Source: Catellatospora methionotrophica
GTDB taxonomy: Bacteria; Actinomycetota; Actinomycetes; Mycobacteriales; Micromonosporaceae
Direction: 5' to 3'
Length of the DNA stretch: 64,000 bases
NCBI RefSeq assembly: GCF_011297335.1
Contig: NZ_JAAOTJ010000012.1
Location: 150,302 to 214,301, forward strand
Shown: positions 1-8,274 of the stretch, piece by piece
How positions within the stretch are numbered: the first letter of the stretch is position 1
How the letters are laid out: every line of letters begins with the position of its first letter
Notes under the pieces: model-generated
Told to the model about the DNA's origin: nothing
The model's input: the letters and a program-made list of their open reading frames with translations, nothing else
Databases searched by the model: none
Translations under genes and position numbers: made by a program

Positions 1-761
1 CCGGGGACGCGCTCGCCCGGCTCACCGCGTCGAACGCCGTCGCCCGCGTCGAGTTCCTGCGCCTGGACCTGACCTCGCTCGCCTCGGTCCGCGAGGCCGC
101 CGCCGAGCTGCGCACCCGCCACTCCGCGATCGACCTGCTGATCAACAACGCGGGCGTGATGTGGACGCCGCGCAGCACCACCGCCGACGGCTTCGAGCTG
201 CAGTTCGGCACCAACCACCTGGGCCACTTCGCGTTCACCGGACTGGTGCTCGACCGGTTGCTGCCGGTCGCCGGCTCCCGTGTGGTCACCGTCAGCAGCG
301 TGGGTCACCGCACCGGGCGCATCGACTTCGACGACCTGCAGTCCGAGCGCAGGTACGGCCGCCACCGCGCCTACGGGGCCTCGAAGCTGGCCAACCTGAT
401 GTTCACCTACGAGCTGCAGCGCCGCCTGGAAGTCGCGGGCGCCGACACCGTCGCGCTGGCCGCCCACCCCGGCGGCGCGGGCACCGAACTGGTGCGCAAC
501 GCCCCGTCGCTGATCCGCCGCCTCTACCCGCTGTTCGAGCCGCTGGTCACGCAGAGCGCCGAGCGGGGCGCCCTGCCGACCCTGCGCGCGGCGACCGACC
601 CGGTCACGCGCGGCGGGGAATACTACGGACCGGACGGTATCGGCGAGGTCAAAGGCTTCCCCAAGCGCGTCGGCTCCTCCGCCCGCTCGCACGACAAGCT
701 CGTCCAGCGCCGCCTGTGGGAGGAATCGCTCGAGCTCACCGGCGTCACCTTCCCCGTCTGA
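1..761 (+). CDS. Short-chain dehydrogenase/reductase (5' end outside window)
   Basis: NAD(P)-dependent short-chain dehydrogenase of the retinol-dehydrogenase/WW-domain-oxidoreductase type. The reading frame is open from base 3, so the N-terminal cofactor-binding glycine motif lies off the window; 252 residues are visible. Seen: the NNAG motif (about codons 48-51), the VTVSS strand carrying the catalytic Ser, and the catalytic YGASK (Tyr and Lys), followed by AAHPGG, typical of this subgroup. The substrate cannot be deduced. The next gene starts 29 bp downstream on the same strand with its own ribosome site, so the two may be co-transcribed. Family call is secure; the specific reaction is unknown. 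Confidence 0.93.
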   Translation, partial: GDALARLTASNAVARVEFLRLDLTSLASVREAAAELRTRHSAIDLLINNAGVMWTPRSTTADGFELQFGTNHLGHFAFTGLVLDRLLPVAGSRVVTVSSVGHRTGRIDFDDLQSERRYGRHRAYGASKLANLMFTYELQRRLEVAGADTVALAAHPGGAGTELVRNAPSLIRRLYPLFEPLVTQSAERGALPTLRAATDPVTRGGEYYGPDGIGEVKGFPKRVGSSARSHDKLVQRRLWEESLELTGVTFPV

Positions 762-790
762 CCGACCCACCGACCACTAAGGACACACCG

Positions 791-1828
791 ATGCCGGCCA
801 TCCTCGCCGCGCTGGGCGCGACCCCCAGCGGAGCCCGCGCCGAGCGGGTACGCCAGTCGCCGCACTTTCGCGACGGCTCCTTCCAGAACAGCACGCCCAC
901 CCGCACCATGGTCGGCGGCGAGAGCCGCCCCAGCGTGCGCGAGTTCCTGACCGGCGGTGAGCGCCGCCGCCCGAGCGCCCCGGTGCCCCTGGTCACCGCC
1001 GAGCCGTCGACCTCCGCCGACGGGCTGCACCTGACCTGGTACGGCCACGCCACGGTGCTGGTGGAGATCGAGGGCGCGCGGGTGCTGCTCGATCCGGTGT
1101 GGAGCGACCGGTGCTCGCCGACCCCGGGCATCGGCCCCAAGCGCCTGCACCCGATGCCGGTGGCGCTGGCCGACCTGCCGCGCGTCGACGCGATCGTCAT
1201 CTCGCACGACCATTACGACCACCTCGACATGCCCACGATCCAGGCGCTGACCCGCAGCCAGCAGGCCCCGTTCCTGGTGCCGCTGGGCGTCGGCGCGCAC
1301 CTGGAGCGCTGGGGCGTGCCCGACCACCGGATCATCGAGCTGGACTGGGAGGAGAGCGCCGACGTCGCCGGGCTGACCCTGACCGCGACCGAGGCCCGCC
1401 ACTTCTCCGGCCGCACCCTGCGCCGCAACGGCACCCTGTGGAGTTCCTGGGTGATCGCGGGCGAGCAGCGCCGCGTCTTCTACACCGGCGACTCCGGCTA
1501 CTTCGAGGGCTACGCCGCCATCGGCGAGCGGCACGGCCCGTTCGACGCGACGCTGATGCAGATCGGCGCGTACGACAAGGGCTGGCCCGAGATCCACATG
1601 TTCCCCGAGGAGGCCGTCGCCGCCCACCTCGACCTGCGCGGCGACCTGCTCATCCCGGTCCACTGGGCCACCTTCAACCTGGCCCTGCACCCGTGGGCCG
1701 AGCCCGTCGAGCGCCTCTGGGCCGAAGCCAAGGCCCGCGACGTCAACCTCGCCATTCCGCGCCCCGGCGAACGCGTCGACGCGACCGCCCCACCGGCCCT
1801 CGACCCGTGGTGGCAGGCATTGTCCTGA
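791..1828 (+). CDS. MBL-fold metallo-hydrolase (UlaG/NAPE-PLD-like)
   Basis: A 345-residue cytoplasmic metallo-beta-lactamase-fold hydrolase. The metal motif HDHYDH (H139, H141, D143, H144) is intact, followed by a later His in EARHFSG, an Asp in YTGDSGY and a C-terminal His in PVHWATFNL: the full dinuclear zinc ligand set. The LTWYGHATVLVEIEG strand near residue 81 matches the UlaG/NAPE-phospholipase-D branch. The frame stays open far upstream, but the ATG at 791 has AAGGA a few bases before it and comes just after the dehydrogenase stop. Substrate unknown; members include phosphodiesterases, lactonases and phospholipases. Confidence 0.9.
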   Translation: MPAILAALGATPSGARAERVRQSPHFRDGSFQNSTPTRTMVGGESRPSVREFLTGGERRRPSAPVPLVTAEPSTSADGLHLTWYGHATVLVEIEGARVLLDPVWSDRCSPTPGIGPKRLHPMPVALADLPRVDAIVISHDHYDHLDMPTIQALTRSQQAPFLVPLGVGAHLERWGVPDHRIIELDWEESADVAGLTLTATEARHFSGRTLRRNGTLWSSWVIAGEQRRVFYTGDSGYFEGYAAIGERHGPFDATLMQIGAYDKGWPEIHMFPEEAVAAHLDLRGDLLIPVHWATFNLALHPWAEPVERLWAEAKARDVNLAIPRPGERVDATAPPALDPWWQALS

Positions 1829-1850
1829 CGGCAGGCCACATGCGCGATCC

Positions 1851-1892
1851 GGACCGGGTGGCGAGACGGACATCCGTCGCGCCGCCCGGTCC
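1851..1892. terminator. Bidirectional hairpin between convergent genes
   Basis: GGACCGGGTGGCG (1851-1863) pairs with CGCCGCCCGGTCC (1880-1892), with one G-U wobble and a smaller ACGG/CCGT stem inside the loop. It lies between the hydrolase stop and the stop of the leftward ABC permease, as expected for a shared actinobacterial terminator without a U-tract. Confidence 0.7.
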
Positions 1893-1956
1893 GCTGTTCA
1901 GCTGCCGCGAAGGCTCCCGGTGACGTGCGCCGCGCAGCACGCTCAGGGGGCCCGCG

Positions 1957-2922
1957 TCACTGTCGTCTGCGCAGCGTCCATGAGAAGGCGACCGCGCCGA
2001 GCAGCGCCGTCGAGACGGCCAGGATCGCCGCCTGCGTCCACTGGAACCGCCAGAAGCGGCTGGCCGGGTGGTACTCCACCGTCGCGAGGTACCCCTGCCC
2101 GGCCAGGCAGCTGTCCCGCTTGCGCTGCCCGGCCTCGGTGTCGGCCTCGCCGGGCGCGGGCGGGCACAGCGCCGACGGCGGGTCGGCGATCTCCCGGCCT
2201 GACGTGTCGGTCCACACGTTGCCGGTCAGGATCGCGCCCTGGTCGAGGATCGCCTGGTACTCGGTGTAGGACGCGCGCAGCGGCTCGGCGTAGGCGTCGC
2301 GGGCGAAGACCATGACCGGGAACACCAGCGCGATGACCGCGAACGTCACCGCCATCGCGGCCAGGGTCCGCCGCACGATCGTGCTGACCGCGACGCCCAG
2401 GGTGAACGCGAACAGCCACCAGGCCGCTGCCGCGACGCCGACCAGGTTGAACAGGCCCGCGTTGGAGAACGCCGGGCCGACGACGTCGTCGAAGACCGAC
2501 AGCCAGGCCCCGACCATCGCCGACAGCGCCAGTCCGGCCGCCACCACCAGCACGGCGAGCAGGCCCACCTTGACGCCGAGCCACCGGCGCACCGAGACCG
2601 ACTGGGTCCAGGCCAGCTTGTTCGTGCCGCGCTCGAATTCGCGGCCGATCAGCGGGGCTCCCCAGAACGCGCCGACCAGCGCCGGGCCGAGCAGCGGCAG
2701 GATGCCGAGCACCGCCTGGTACACGAGCCCGTAGCGCTGGGTCAGCGCGGCGTTGACCGCGCGGCACTGCTCGGCCGGACCGGGGCAGCCCGCGACGACG
2801 TGCTCGGCCAGGTAGCGGGTCGCGTCCAGCGCCGAGGCCAGCAGCAGCGCGCCCAGCACCACCAGTAGACCGGTGGTGGCCAGCACCTGGGCACGATGTT
2901 GACGCCAGGTCAACCAGTACAT
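1957..2922 (-). CDS. ABC-2 type transporter permease
   Basis: Integral membrane permease of 321 residues, starting MYWLTWRQHRAQ. The first helix (about residues 14-33) is followed by a large extracytoplasmic loop with two Cys, then about five more hydrophobic segments, ending in a basic tail (RRRQ). It begins 9 bp after the stop of the ATP-binding gene, in an operon ordered GntR regulator, ATPase, permease. This resembles the YtrA-regulated ABC exporters of Gram-positives, which respond to cell-envelope stress (family knowledge). The substrate cannot be read from the sequence. The two Cys in the loop could form a disulfide outside the cell. Confidence 0.85.
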   Translation of the reverse strand: MYWLTWRQHRAQVLATTGLLVVLGALLLASALDATRYLAEHVVAGCPGPAEQCRAVNAALTQRYGLVYQAVLGILPLLGPALVGAFWGAPLIGREFERGTNKLAWTQSVSVRRWLGVKVGLLAVLVVAAGLALSAMVGAWLSVFDDVVGPAFSNAGLFNLVGVAAAAWWLFAFTLGVAVSTIVRRTLAAMAVTFAVIALVFPVMVFARDAYAEPLRASYTEYQAILDQGAILTGNVWTDTSGREIADPPSALCPPAPGEADTEAGQRKRDSCLAGQGYLATVEYHPASRFWRFQWTQAAILAVSTALLGAVAFSWTLRRRQ

Positions 2923-2931
2923 GGTGTCCTC

Positions 2932-3849
2932 TCAGTTCTGGCACATGGCCGGTTGCAGCGCCGTGGCGGCGGGGTCGCGAAGGTAGGTCAGGACTAGTTC
3001 CTCCAGCTCGACCGGGCGGGTGGTCCAGTCCGGACCGGCTGCCGGTGCGGATCCGCGCACCAGCAGGCTGGCCTGCCGGCCGACGGTGTGCCGGGTCACC
3101 ACCTGCTGCTCGGCCGCCACCGCGTCGGCCCCGTCGGCCGGTCCGACGAGCAGGTGGTGGCTCGCCAGCAGCTCGTCGATGTCGCCGCTGACCTGCAGGC
3201 GGCCGCGGTTGAGCACGACCAGCCAGTCGCACGTGTCCGCCAGGTCGGGCACCACGTGCGAGGACAGCAGGACGGTCAGGCCCGTCTCGGCGACGGCGGC
3301 CATCAGGTGCCGGGTGACGTCGTGGCGGGCGAGCGGGTCCAGGTCGGCGAGCGGCTCGTCCAGTACCAGCAGGCTTGGTTGCTTGGCCAGGGCGAGGGTC
3401 AGCGCGACCTGGGTCTGCTGGCCGCCCGACAGCCTGCCGACCTTGCGGTCCAGCGGGATCTCCAGCTCGTCCAGCCGCTGCCGGGCCAGCTCACCGTTCC
3501 AGCGGGGGTTGAGGTCGCGCCCGAACCGCAGCATCTCCCGGACCCGGAAGTTGCGGTAGAGCGGCTTGTCCTGGGCCAGGAACGCCACGCTGGTCAGCGC
3601 CTGCGCGTCGCGCCCGACGGTGTCGCCGAACACGGCGATCTCGCCGGAGGTCGGCTCCAGCAGCCCCACGACCAGGTGCAGGAACGTCGTCTTGCCCGAA
3701 CCGTTCGGGCCGACCAGGGCCGCGACCCGTCCCGCCGGGATGGTGAGCGTGCAGTCGAGCAGGGCCTGGTTGCTGCCGTACCGCTTGCTCAGGTTCACGG
3801 CCTCCAGAGCGGCCGGCCCGAGGCCGGAGGCGTTCGTTCGTGCTGTCAT
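2932..3849 (-). CDS. ABC transporter ATP-binding protein
   Basis: Cytoplasmic ATPase of 305 residues. Walker A GPNGSGKT is at about 47-54, the Q-loop FLAQDK follows, then signature LSGGQ, Walker B LLVLDEP with D-loop LADLD, and the switch His in LLSSHV. The last ~90 residues are a poorly conserved extension. Its ATG overlaps the regulator's stop by 4 bp (ATGA) and the permease follows after 9 bp, so the three genes form one translationally coupled unit. It should power the adjacent permease as an exporter. Confidence 0.93.
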   Translation of the reverse strand: MTARTNASGLGPAALEAVNLSKRYGSNQALLDCTLTIPAGRVAALVGPNGSGKTTFLHLVVGLLEPTSGEIAVFGDTVGRDAQALTSVAFLAQDKPLYRNFRVREMLRFGRDLNPRWNGELARQRLDELEIPLDRKVGRLSGGQQTQVALTLALAKQPSLLVLDEPLADLDPLARHDVTRHLMAAVAETGLTVLLSSHVVPDLADTCDWLVVLNRGRLQVSGDIDELLASHHLLVGPADGADAVAAEQQVVTRHTVGRQASLLVRGSAPAAGPDWTTRPVELEELVLTYLRDPAATALQPAMCQN

Positions 3850-4238
3850 GTGCTGTCCTCTCGAAACACCTCATTGAGTACGGCGGCGAAGAGCGCCTTC
3901 ACGTCCTCGCGGTCCAGCCCCGCCGCCCGGCCTGCCTGCACGACCCGGTCCAGCTCCCGCCGGGTCTCGTCCTGGGCGGCGACGGTGGCGACGCCGAGGG
4001 TGCCCTGGACGAAAGTGCCCAGGCCGGGCCGGCCGACCGCGAGGCCCTGGCGTTCGAGGTCGCGGTAGGCCTTCAGGACGGTGTTCGGGTTGATGGCGAG
4101 CCGGTCGACCACCTCCCGGGCGGTCGGCAGCTGGTCGCCCGGTTGCAGCACGCCGAGCCGGATCGCGTGCTTGACCTGCTGCACGATCTGCAGGTAGCTG
4201 GCGATGCCGGACGCGCGGTCCAGATGAAACTCGATCAG
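3846..4238 (-). CDS. GntR-family (YtrA-type) transcriptional regulator
   Basis: Short 130-residue GntR regulator: an N-terminal winged helix (GDQLPTAREVVDRLAINPNTVLKAY is family-typical) and only a ~45-residue C-terminal helical tail, the hallmark of the YtrA subfamily. I place the start at a CTG (4236-4238), giving M-IEFHLDRASGIASYLQIVQQ, because the YtrA N-terminus normally includes this segment and GAGG sits 5 nt upstream; the first GTG (4184) would cut it off. It probably represses its own operon through the palindrome just upstream. Confidence 0.88.
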   Translation of the reverse strand: MIEFHLDRASGIASYLQIVQQVKHAIRLGVLQPGDQLPTAREVVDRLAINPNTVLKAYRDLERQGLAVGRPGLGTFVQGTLGVATVAAQDETRRELDRVVQAGRAAGLDREDVKALFAAVLNEVFREDST

Positions 4239-4251
4239 GGCATCCTCAATT

Positions 4252-4298
4252 CACTACTTAATTAGTGTAAGCATTAACTCTCGATCGTCCGTTGTCAA
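4252..4298 (-). promoter_or_regulatory. Promoter and candidate GntR operator of the ABC operon
   Basis: A 16-bp near-palindrome, CACTACTTAATTAGTG (4252-4267, 14 of 16 positions symmetric), lies 14 bp upstream of the proposed CTG start. Reading leftward, TTGACA (complement of 4293-4298) is a perfect -35 box with a TAATGC-like -10 about 16 bp later. The AT-rich palindrome would sit at the transcription start, a typical position for a YtrA-type autorepressor. Confidence 0.55.
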
Positions 4299-4351
4299 GC
4301 AGTGGCCCCACTCCGGTACGTTGACGGCGACGACCGGCAGGGGAGGCGGCT

Positions 4352-5599
4352 CTGGCAGCGACCGAGACGACGCCGGTACATGGCCTGTGGCCGCTGCTGG
4401 TGGCGCAGACACTGTCCGCGCTCGGCGACTCCTTCTCGTACGTCGCGATCCCGCTGCTCGTCCTGCACACCACCGGTTCCGTCGCGCAGATGGGCGTGGT
4501 CACCGCGCTCGGCGGCGCGGCGTCGCTGGTCACCGGCCTGTTCGCGGGCGTCGTCGTGGACCGGTTCGACCGCAGGCGGCTGCTGGTCGGCTGCGACCTG
4601 GCCAGACTCCTGCTGTACGCGAGCATCCCGCTGGCCTGGCTCGCCGGTCCCCAGGTCTGGCTGCTCTACCTGGTCCTGCCGCTGGCCAGTGCGTGCGGCA
4701 TGGTGTTCCGGGTGGCGCACGTGACCGTCGTGCCGAGCCTGGTGCCCGCCGACCAGATCACCCGCGCCAACAGCCGCCTGTTCGCGGCGTCGTCGACCGC
4801 ATACCTCGTCGGCCCGGCCCTGGCCGGTCTGCTGTCCGGGCGGTTCGGCCCGACGACGGCCATCGCGCTCGACGCCTCGACGTTCGCCGTCTCCGCAGCG
4901 GTGCTGGTCCTGCTCCGGCTGCGGCCGGCCGAGCACCCCACCGACGGCGAGCGGCCGATCGACGTGCTGCTCGCCGGGGTCCGGTTCATCGCCCGGCACC
5001 CGGTCCTGCGGCCGCTGACGGTGCTGCTGACCATCCTGAGCAGCCTCACCTTCGGGCTCACCGACGTGGTGATCTACCGGCTGAAACACGACCTCGGCCA
5101 GAGCGACGGCACCGTCGGCTACGTGCTCGCGGTCGGCATCGTGGGCACGCTGCTCGGCTCGGTCGCGGTGGCCCGGCTGCGGCGGCGGTACGGCTTCGCG
5201 CCGACGTGGACCGCCGCCTGGGCCCTGTGCGGCGTCGCCATGGCCGCGATCGGGCTGGCCCGGCCGGTGCCGCTGGTCGCCGCCGCCGCGACCGCCGTGC
5301 TGGGCTGCACCGCCGTCGCGGGCATCGTCTCGATGTCACTGCGCCAGGAGGTGACCCCCGCACCGCTGCTCGGCCGCGTCACCTCGGCATTCTGGACCCT
5401 GCACTCGGCCCTGACTCCACTGGGCGCGGCCGCGCTGACGGCGGCGGCCGCAGGCTACGGCTCGGCGGCGACCCTGATCGCGGCCGGTGCCCTGTGCACG
5501 GCCACGGCGGCGACCGCGCTGTTCACACCCCTGTTCCCGCGTCGGCAGCCGAACCCGGCTCCGGCGTCGGGTAGTCCGGCGCGGGCGTCGGCCGAATAG
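4352..5599 (+). CDS. MFS transporter
   Basis: Major facilitator of about 415 residues with roughly 12 hydrophobic segments, the loop motif DRFDRRRLL after helix 2 and the related RLRRRYG after helix 7. It belongs to the enterobactin-exporter-like/DHA3 style common in actinomycetes. A GTG at 4400 would begin in the middle of the first helix; a CTG at 4352 with GGGAGG five bases upstream restores the N-terminus (ATETTPVHGLWPLLVAQTL), so I prefer it. It is divergent from the GntR/ABC operon with a short shared control region, so the two may respond to the same drug or envelope signal. Substrate unknown. Confidence 0.85.
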   Translation: MAATETTPVHGLWPLLVAQTLSALGDSFSYVAIPLLVLHTTGSVAQMGVVTALGGAASLVTGLFAGVVVDRFDRRRLLVGCDLARLLLYASIPLAWLAGPQVWLLYLVLPLASACGMVFRVAHVTVVPSLVPADQITRANSRLFAASSTAYLVGPALAGLLSGRFGPTTAIALDASTFAVSAAVLVLLRLRPAEHPTDGERPIDVLLAGVRFIARHPVLRPLTVLLTILSSLTFGLTDVVIYRLKHDLGQSDGTVGYVLAVGIVGTLLGSVAVARLRRRYGFAPTWTAAWALCGVAMAAIGLARPVPLVAAAATAVLGCTAVAGIVSMSLRQEVTPAPLLGRVTSAFWTLHSALTPLGAAALTAAAAGYGSAATLIAAGALCTATAATALFTPLFPRRQPNPAPASGSPARASAE

Positions 5600-5680
5600 T
5601 CCACTCCGCATCCTGAGTTACCGGCTGTCGTGGCCGGGGAACGCTTCTCGGCGTTCTTCGCGCCGGACGGGAGTCGGCGG

Positions 5681-6202
5681 TCACCGGGCGCGCGCGGACT
5701 TGTGCCAGTACTCCGCGTGCTCGGTCGTCATGCGCGTCACGCGGTCAGGGGCGGGCGGTGCCGGCCAGAACTGGAGCAGGTAGTGGTCCCAGGGCGGCTG
5801 GCCCTCCTGCGGCACACCGCCCTGGTGGCCCTCTGTCATGCCGCGAGCGCTGTACCGGACCCGGTAGTCGCCGTCCGGCAGATCGAGCGGATACCGGTCG
5901 CCGCAGCACTCGACCAGTTCCAGACCGTCGCTGTCCGTCGTGAAGGAGACCTCGACGGCGTCCTCCCAGACGCCCGGCAGCGTCGGGCGGTCGCGGTGCA
6001 GCTCGACGGTGAACCCGATGCGGCCGGTGTGGGTGCCGGTGAACATGAGCAGCGTGCCGGGTATGCCCGCCCCGCACAGCCCGTTGACCTGCCCGAGGAA
6101 AGCGCCGTTCACGTCGCCTTCGATGGTGGCTTCACTGCTCTCGACGTAGATCTGGTGGTAGGAGACATGCACTTCCTGATGCAGCAGCACCTTGACGGAC
6201 AC
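5681..6202 (-). CDS. Hypothetical protein
   Basis: Soluble 173-residue protein with no signal peptide or membrane segment. It starts at GTG 6202, four bases after a GAGGGGG ribosome site; an ATG 17 codons upstream has no such site. The sequence is mostly predicted beta strand (HQIYVESSEATIEG, GTHTGRIGFTVEL, DAVEVSFTTDSDGLELVE, DYRVRYSARGM) and ends with a YLLQFWPAPPAP motif. Two Cys pairs (LCGAG and ECCG) are present. I cannot name the family with confidence; it looks like a conserved small actinobacterial protein that may bind a partner. Confidence 0.7.
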   Translation of the reverse strand: MSVKVLLHQEVHVSYHQIYVESSEATIEGDVNGAFLGQVNGLCGAGIPGTLLMFTGTHTGRIGFTVELHRDRPTLPGVWEDAVEVSFTTDSDGLELVECCGDRYPLDLPDGDYRVRYSARGMTEGHQGGVPQEGQPPWDHYLLQFWPAPPAPDRVTRMTTEHAEYWHKSARAR

Positions 6203-6275
6203 CGGACCCCCTCGTGATCGACTACGGGCAAGTCTGCCAGCTCGGCACGACATCCGTGACCACTGGTTCGACAGC

Positions 6276-6460
6276 TCACGAAGGGTCTCCTTCCTGGTCT
6301 GTGACGCTAGGAGGAGTCTCCGGCCTGCGGAGCCGGGTGGCGATCACGGTCGCCGAACCGGCGGCCAGCGCGGGCAGGGCGACCGCGAGCACGGCCCCGA
6401 GCCGACAGGGCGTCGCCGCACGCGCTGGCGGCGGCGACCGCGCCCGCGACGGCGTACGAG
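6276..6460 (-). pseudogene. Possible remnant of a membrane transporter C-terminus
   Basis: On the minus strand two short frames read like consecutive transmembrane segments of a transporter tail. About 6455-6400 gives GSYAVAGAVAAASACGD; after a frame change, about 6400-6276 gives GAVLAVALPALAAGSATV, then IATRLRRPETPPS and a stop. No start codon or complete gene is present, and a strong hairpin lies immediately upstream (6461-6490). I read it as decayed coding sequence. Chance hydrophobic reading in GC-rich DNA is the alternative. Confidence 0.3.
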
Positions 6461-6490
6461 CCGGCGGCCTGACCGCGATCAGGCCGCCGG
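6461..6490 (-). terminator. Terminator after the sigma-factor operon
   Basis: CCGGCGGCCTGA (6461-6472) pairs perfectly with TCAGGCCGCCGG (6479-6490) around a 6-nt loop. It is 34 bp beyond the stop of the sigma-partner gene, in the leftward direction of that operon. Confidence 0.75.
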
Positions 6491-6524
6491 TGTGGTCACC
6501 TCAAAGGCCGCCGACGTGCCGCGC

Positions 6525-7529
6525 TCATCTGGTGACCAGGTAGTAGGCGACGGCCACGGCAGGATCCTCAGGACGGCGGTCGAAAATCACCTTCCGCGTG
6601 GCGGCGCGCTTCGCCGTGACCGTGATCGTGATCGGCGAGGGCCGCTCGGAGCAGCGAACCGTCCTGGTGCTGCCAGCCTCACCCACCCTGAGCGTCGCCT
6701 TGATCGTGCCGGTCCCGGCGCAGGTCAAGGTCAGCACGTAGATGCCGGCCTTGGCGTCTGGGTCCGTGTCGATCTCCGTCCGGTCGATGACCATGCTGAC
6801 GCCGCCCACGTGATCGCCGCTGGGTCGCGCCAGCGCGTAGTCCGCGATGGCCATCAAGGGGTCGGTGACCATCGCTGCGAACCCGGCGCGAGAGCGTGCC
6901 AGGCCGTCGCCGGTAACCGACAGCGTGATCAGCCCCGGTGCCCGGAGCTGTACCTCGGCACGTGCCGCGGGGGAGTCGACATTGCCGTCGGCGGGCGGAT
7001 CGGTGCACGGGGCGTCCATGGTGCCCTCGTCGTCATCGGTCCGCCAGTCCACGGTGATCCTGCCGACTCCCCGGCAGACGGCGACCAGGGTGTATCTGCC
7101 CGCAGGCAGGGGCTGCGCGGCAGTGCCGAGCAGGTGGGTGGACCCCCCGGCGGCGGCGTCCACCGGTCCGAACGCGACCCCTCGGCGCAGCCGCTCGGGC
7201 GTGAAACCCAGGCGATCCAGCGCCTTCACGCCGAGCTGCCGCAACTGGTCCGCGTTCAGCGCCGGCCCGGCGAACACCGTGGGAGACGGGCTCGCGGACG
7301 GCACGGCCGGCTGGACCGGCGCGGGCGCGCCCAGCAGCGTAGCCGAGTAGCCGCCCACCGCCAGGACGAGGGCGGTCAGGGCCGCGACGGCTGAGACGCG
7401 AGCGGTCCGTCGCCGCCGCACGGTACGGCGCGCGACCGGCACCCCCGGCACGACGATCTCGTCCGGCGCCTGCATCCGGAACTGGAAGAAGGCCTCGGCC
7501 AGCGGTTCGTGCTCCATCTGCTCAGGCAT
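6525..7529 (-). CDS. Membrane-anchored sigma-factor partner (putative anti-sigma or sensor)
   Basis: A 334-residue protein with a cytoplasmic N-terminal ~45 residues (MPEQMEHEPLAEAFFQFRMQ), a single transmembrane helix (about 46-67) and a long extracytoplasmic region built of beta-rich stretches. It overlaps the ECF sigma gene by 8 bp, so the two are translationally coupled. That position and topology are typical of actinobacterial proteins co-encoded with SigE-family sigma factors, which may act as anti-sigma factors or surface sensors. I do not see the HxxxCxxC zinc anti-sigma motif, so its action on the sigma factor is inferred from position only. Confidence 0.75.
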   Translation of the reverse strand: MPEQMEHEPLAEAFFQFRMQAPDEIVVPGVPVARRTVRRRRTARVSAVAALTALVLAVGGYSATLLGAPAPVQPAVPSASPSPTVFAGPALNADQLRQLGVKALDRLGFTPERLRRGVAFGPVDAAAGGSTHLLGTAAQPLPAGRYTLVAVCRGVGRITVDWRTDDDEGTMDAPCTDPPADGNVDSPAARAEVQLRAPGLITLSVTGDGLARSRAGFAAMVTDPLMAIADYALARPSGDHVGGVSMVIDRTEIDTDPDAKAGIYVLTLTCAGTGTIKATLRVGEAGSTRTVRCSERPSPITITVTAKRAATRKVIFDRRPEDPAVAVAYYLVTR

Positions 7530-8109
7530 TGCGGACCTCCTCCGCGCTGGGCCGCAACTGCTCGCCGAGCGCGATCCGCGCCCGGTGCAGCCACGACTTC
7601 ACGGTCCCCGTCGACACCTGCATGGTCTCGGCGACATCGACGACGGCCTGGTCGGCCAGGTAGTGCAGCACCACCGCCTGACGCGGGCGCGGCGGCAGCG
7701 AGCGCAGCGCCGCGAACAGCGCCACCCGGTCCGGGCTCGGCTCCGGGGCGTGCACCTCCCGATGCCTGCGCCGGAACGCGGTGGCGATCCTGGACCGCCG
7801 GAAATGCGAGGTGGCCAGGTTCCAGGCGACGCGGCGGACCCAGGCGACCGGGTCGTCGTACGCGCTGACGTCCTTCCACCGATGCAGCGCCCGGCAGAAG
7901 GCCTCCTGCGTGACGTCCTGCGCCTCCTGCCGGTCGCCGAGGTACGCGAACAGCTGCGTGGTCACCGAGGTGAAGTGCGCCGCGTACAACTCGTCGAAGT
8001 CGTGGCGCCCTTGCTCGCCTGGCGCCCCGGACCTCGCGCCCTCAGGAGCGCGGCGGGCGCCGTGCGTCGGCGTCCCGGCCGCGTTCATGGAGTTCCCATC
8101 CCTGTCCAT
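7522..8109 (-). CDS. ECF (SigE-family) RNA polymerase sigma factor
   Basis: A 195-residue group-4 sigma factor. Region 2 (FDELYAAHFTSVTTQLFAYLGDRQEAQDVTQEAFCRAL) is followed by WVRRVAWNLATSHFRR, a variable linker, then region 4 (LPPRPRQAVVLHYLADQAVVDVAETMQVSTGTVKSWLHRARIAL). Start: the frame is open to 8184, but ATGs at 8109 and 8088 are more likely; I use 8109. It is expected to direct transcription of its own operon and envelope-related genes. The overlapping downstream membrane protein is its likely partner. Confidence 0.92.
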   Translation of the reverse strand: MDRDGNSMNAAGTPTHGARRAPEGARSGAPGEQGRHDFDELYAAHFTSVTTQLFAYLGDRQEAQDVTQEAFCRALHRWKDVSAYDDPVAWVRRVAWNLATSHFRRSRIATAFRRRHREVHAPEPSPDRVALFAALRSLPPRPRQAVVLHYLADQAVVDVAETMQVSTGTVKSWLHRARIALGEQLRPSAEEVRNA

Positions 8110-8210
8110 CCGTTCCGTCCCGCCGACCCTGTCAGGCCGGACGGGGACAACACGAAGTCCCCGCGCTCCGGGTTGCGTCCGCACCGGGGAATTTCCGTGA
8201 CCGTGACGCG

Positions 8211-8244
8211 CCAGGTCCCCGGCACGAGCGCGCCGGGGACCTGG
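8211..8244 (-). terminator. Terminator after the CHAP gene
   Basis: CCAGGTCCCCGGC (8211-8223) pairs perfectly over 13 bp with GCCGGGGACCTGG (8232-8244) around an 8-nt loop, 31 bp past the stop of the leftward CHAP gene and before the sigma-factor gene. Confidence 0.8.
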
Positions 8245-8274
8245 ATACTGACCGGGCGGGTCACCCGGCGAGGC

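Noticed and set aside
161..790. Extended 555-residue frame joining the dehydrogenase region to the MBL-fold hydrolase
   Set aside because: The first 210 codons are an out-of-frame reading of the dehydrogenase; the hydrolase has its own ribosome site and ATG at 791.
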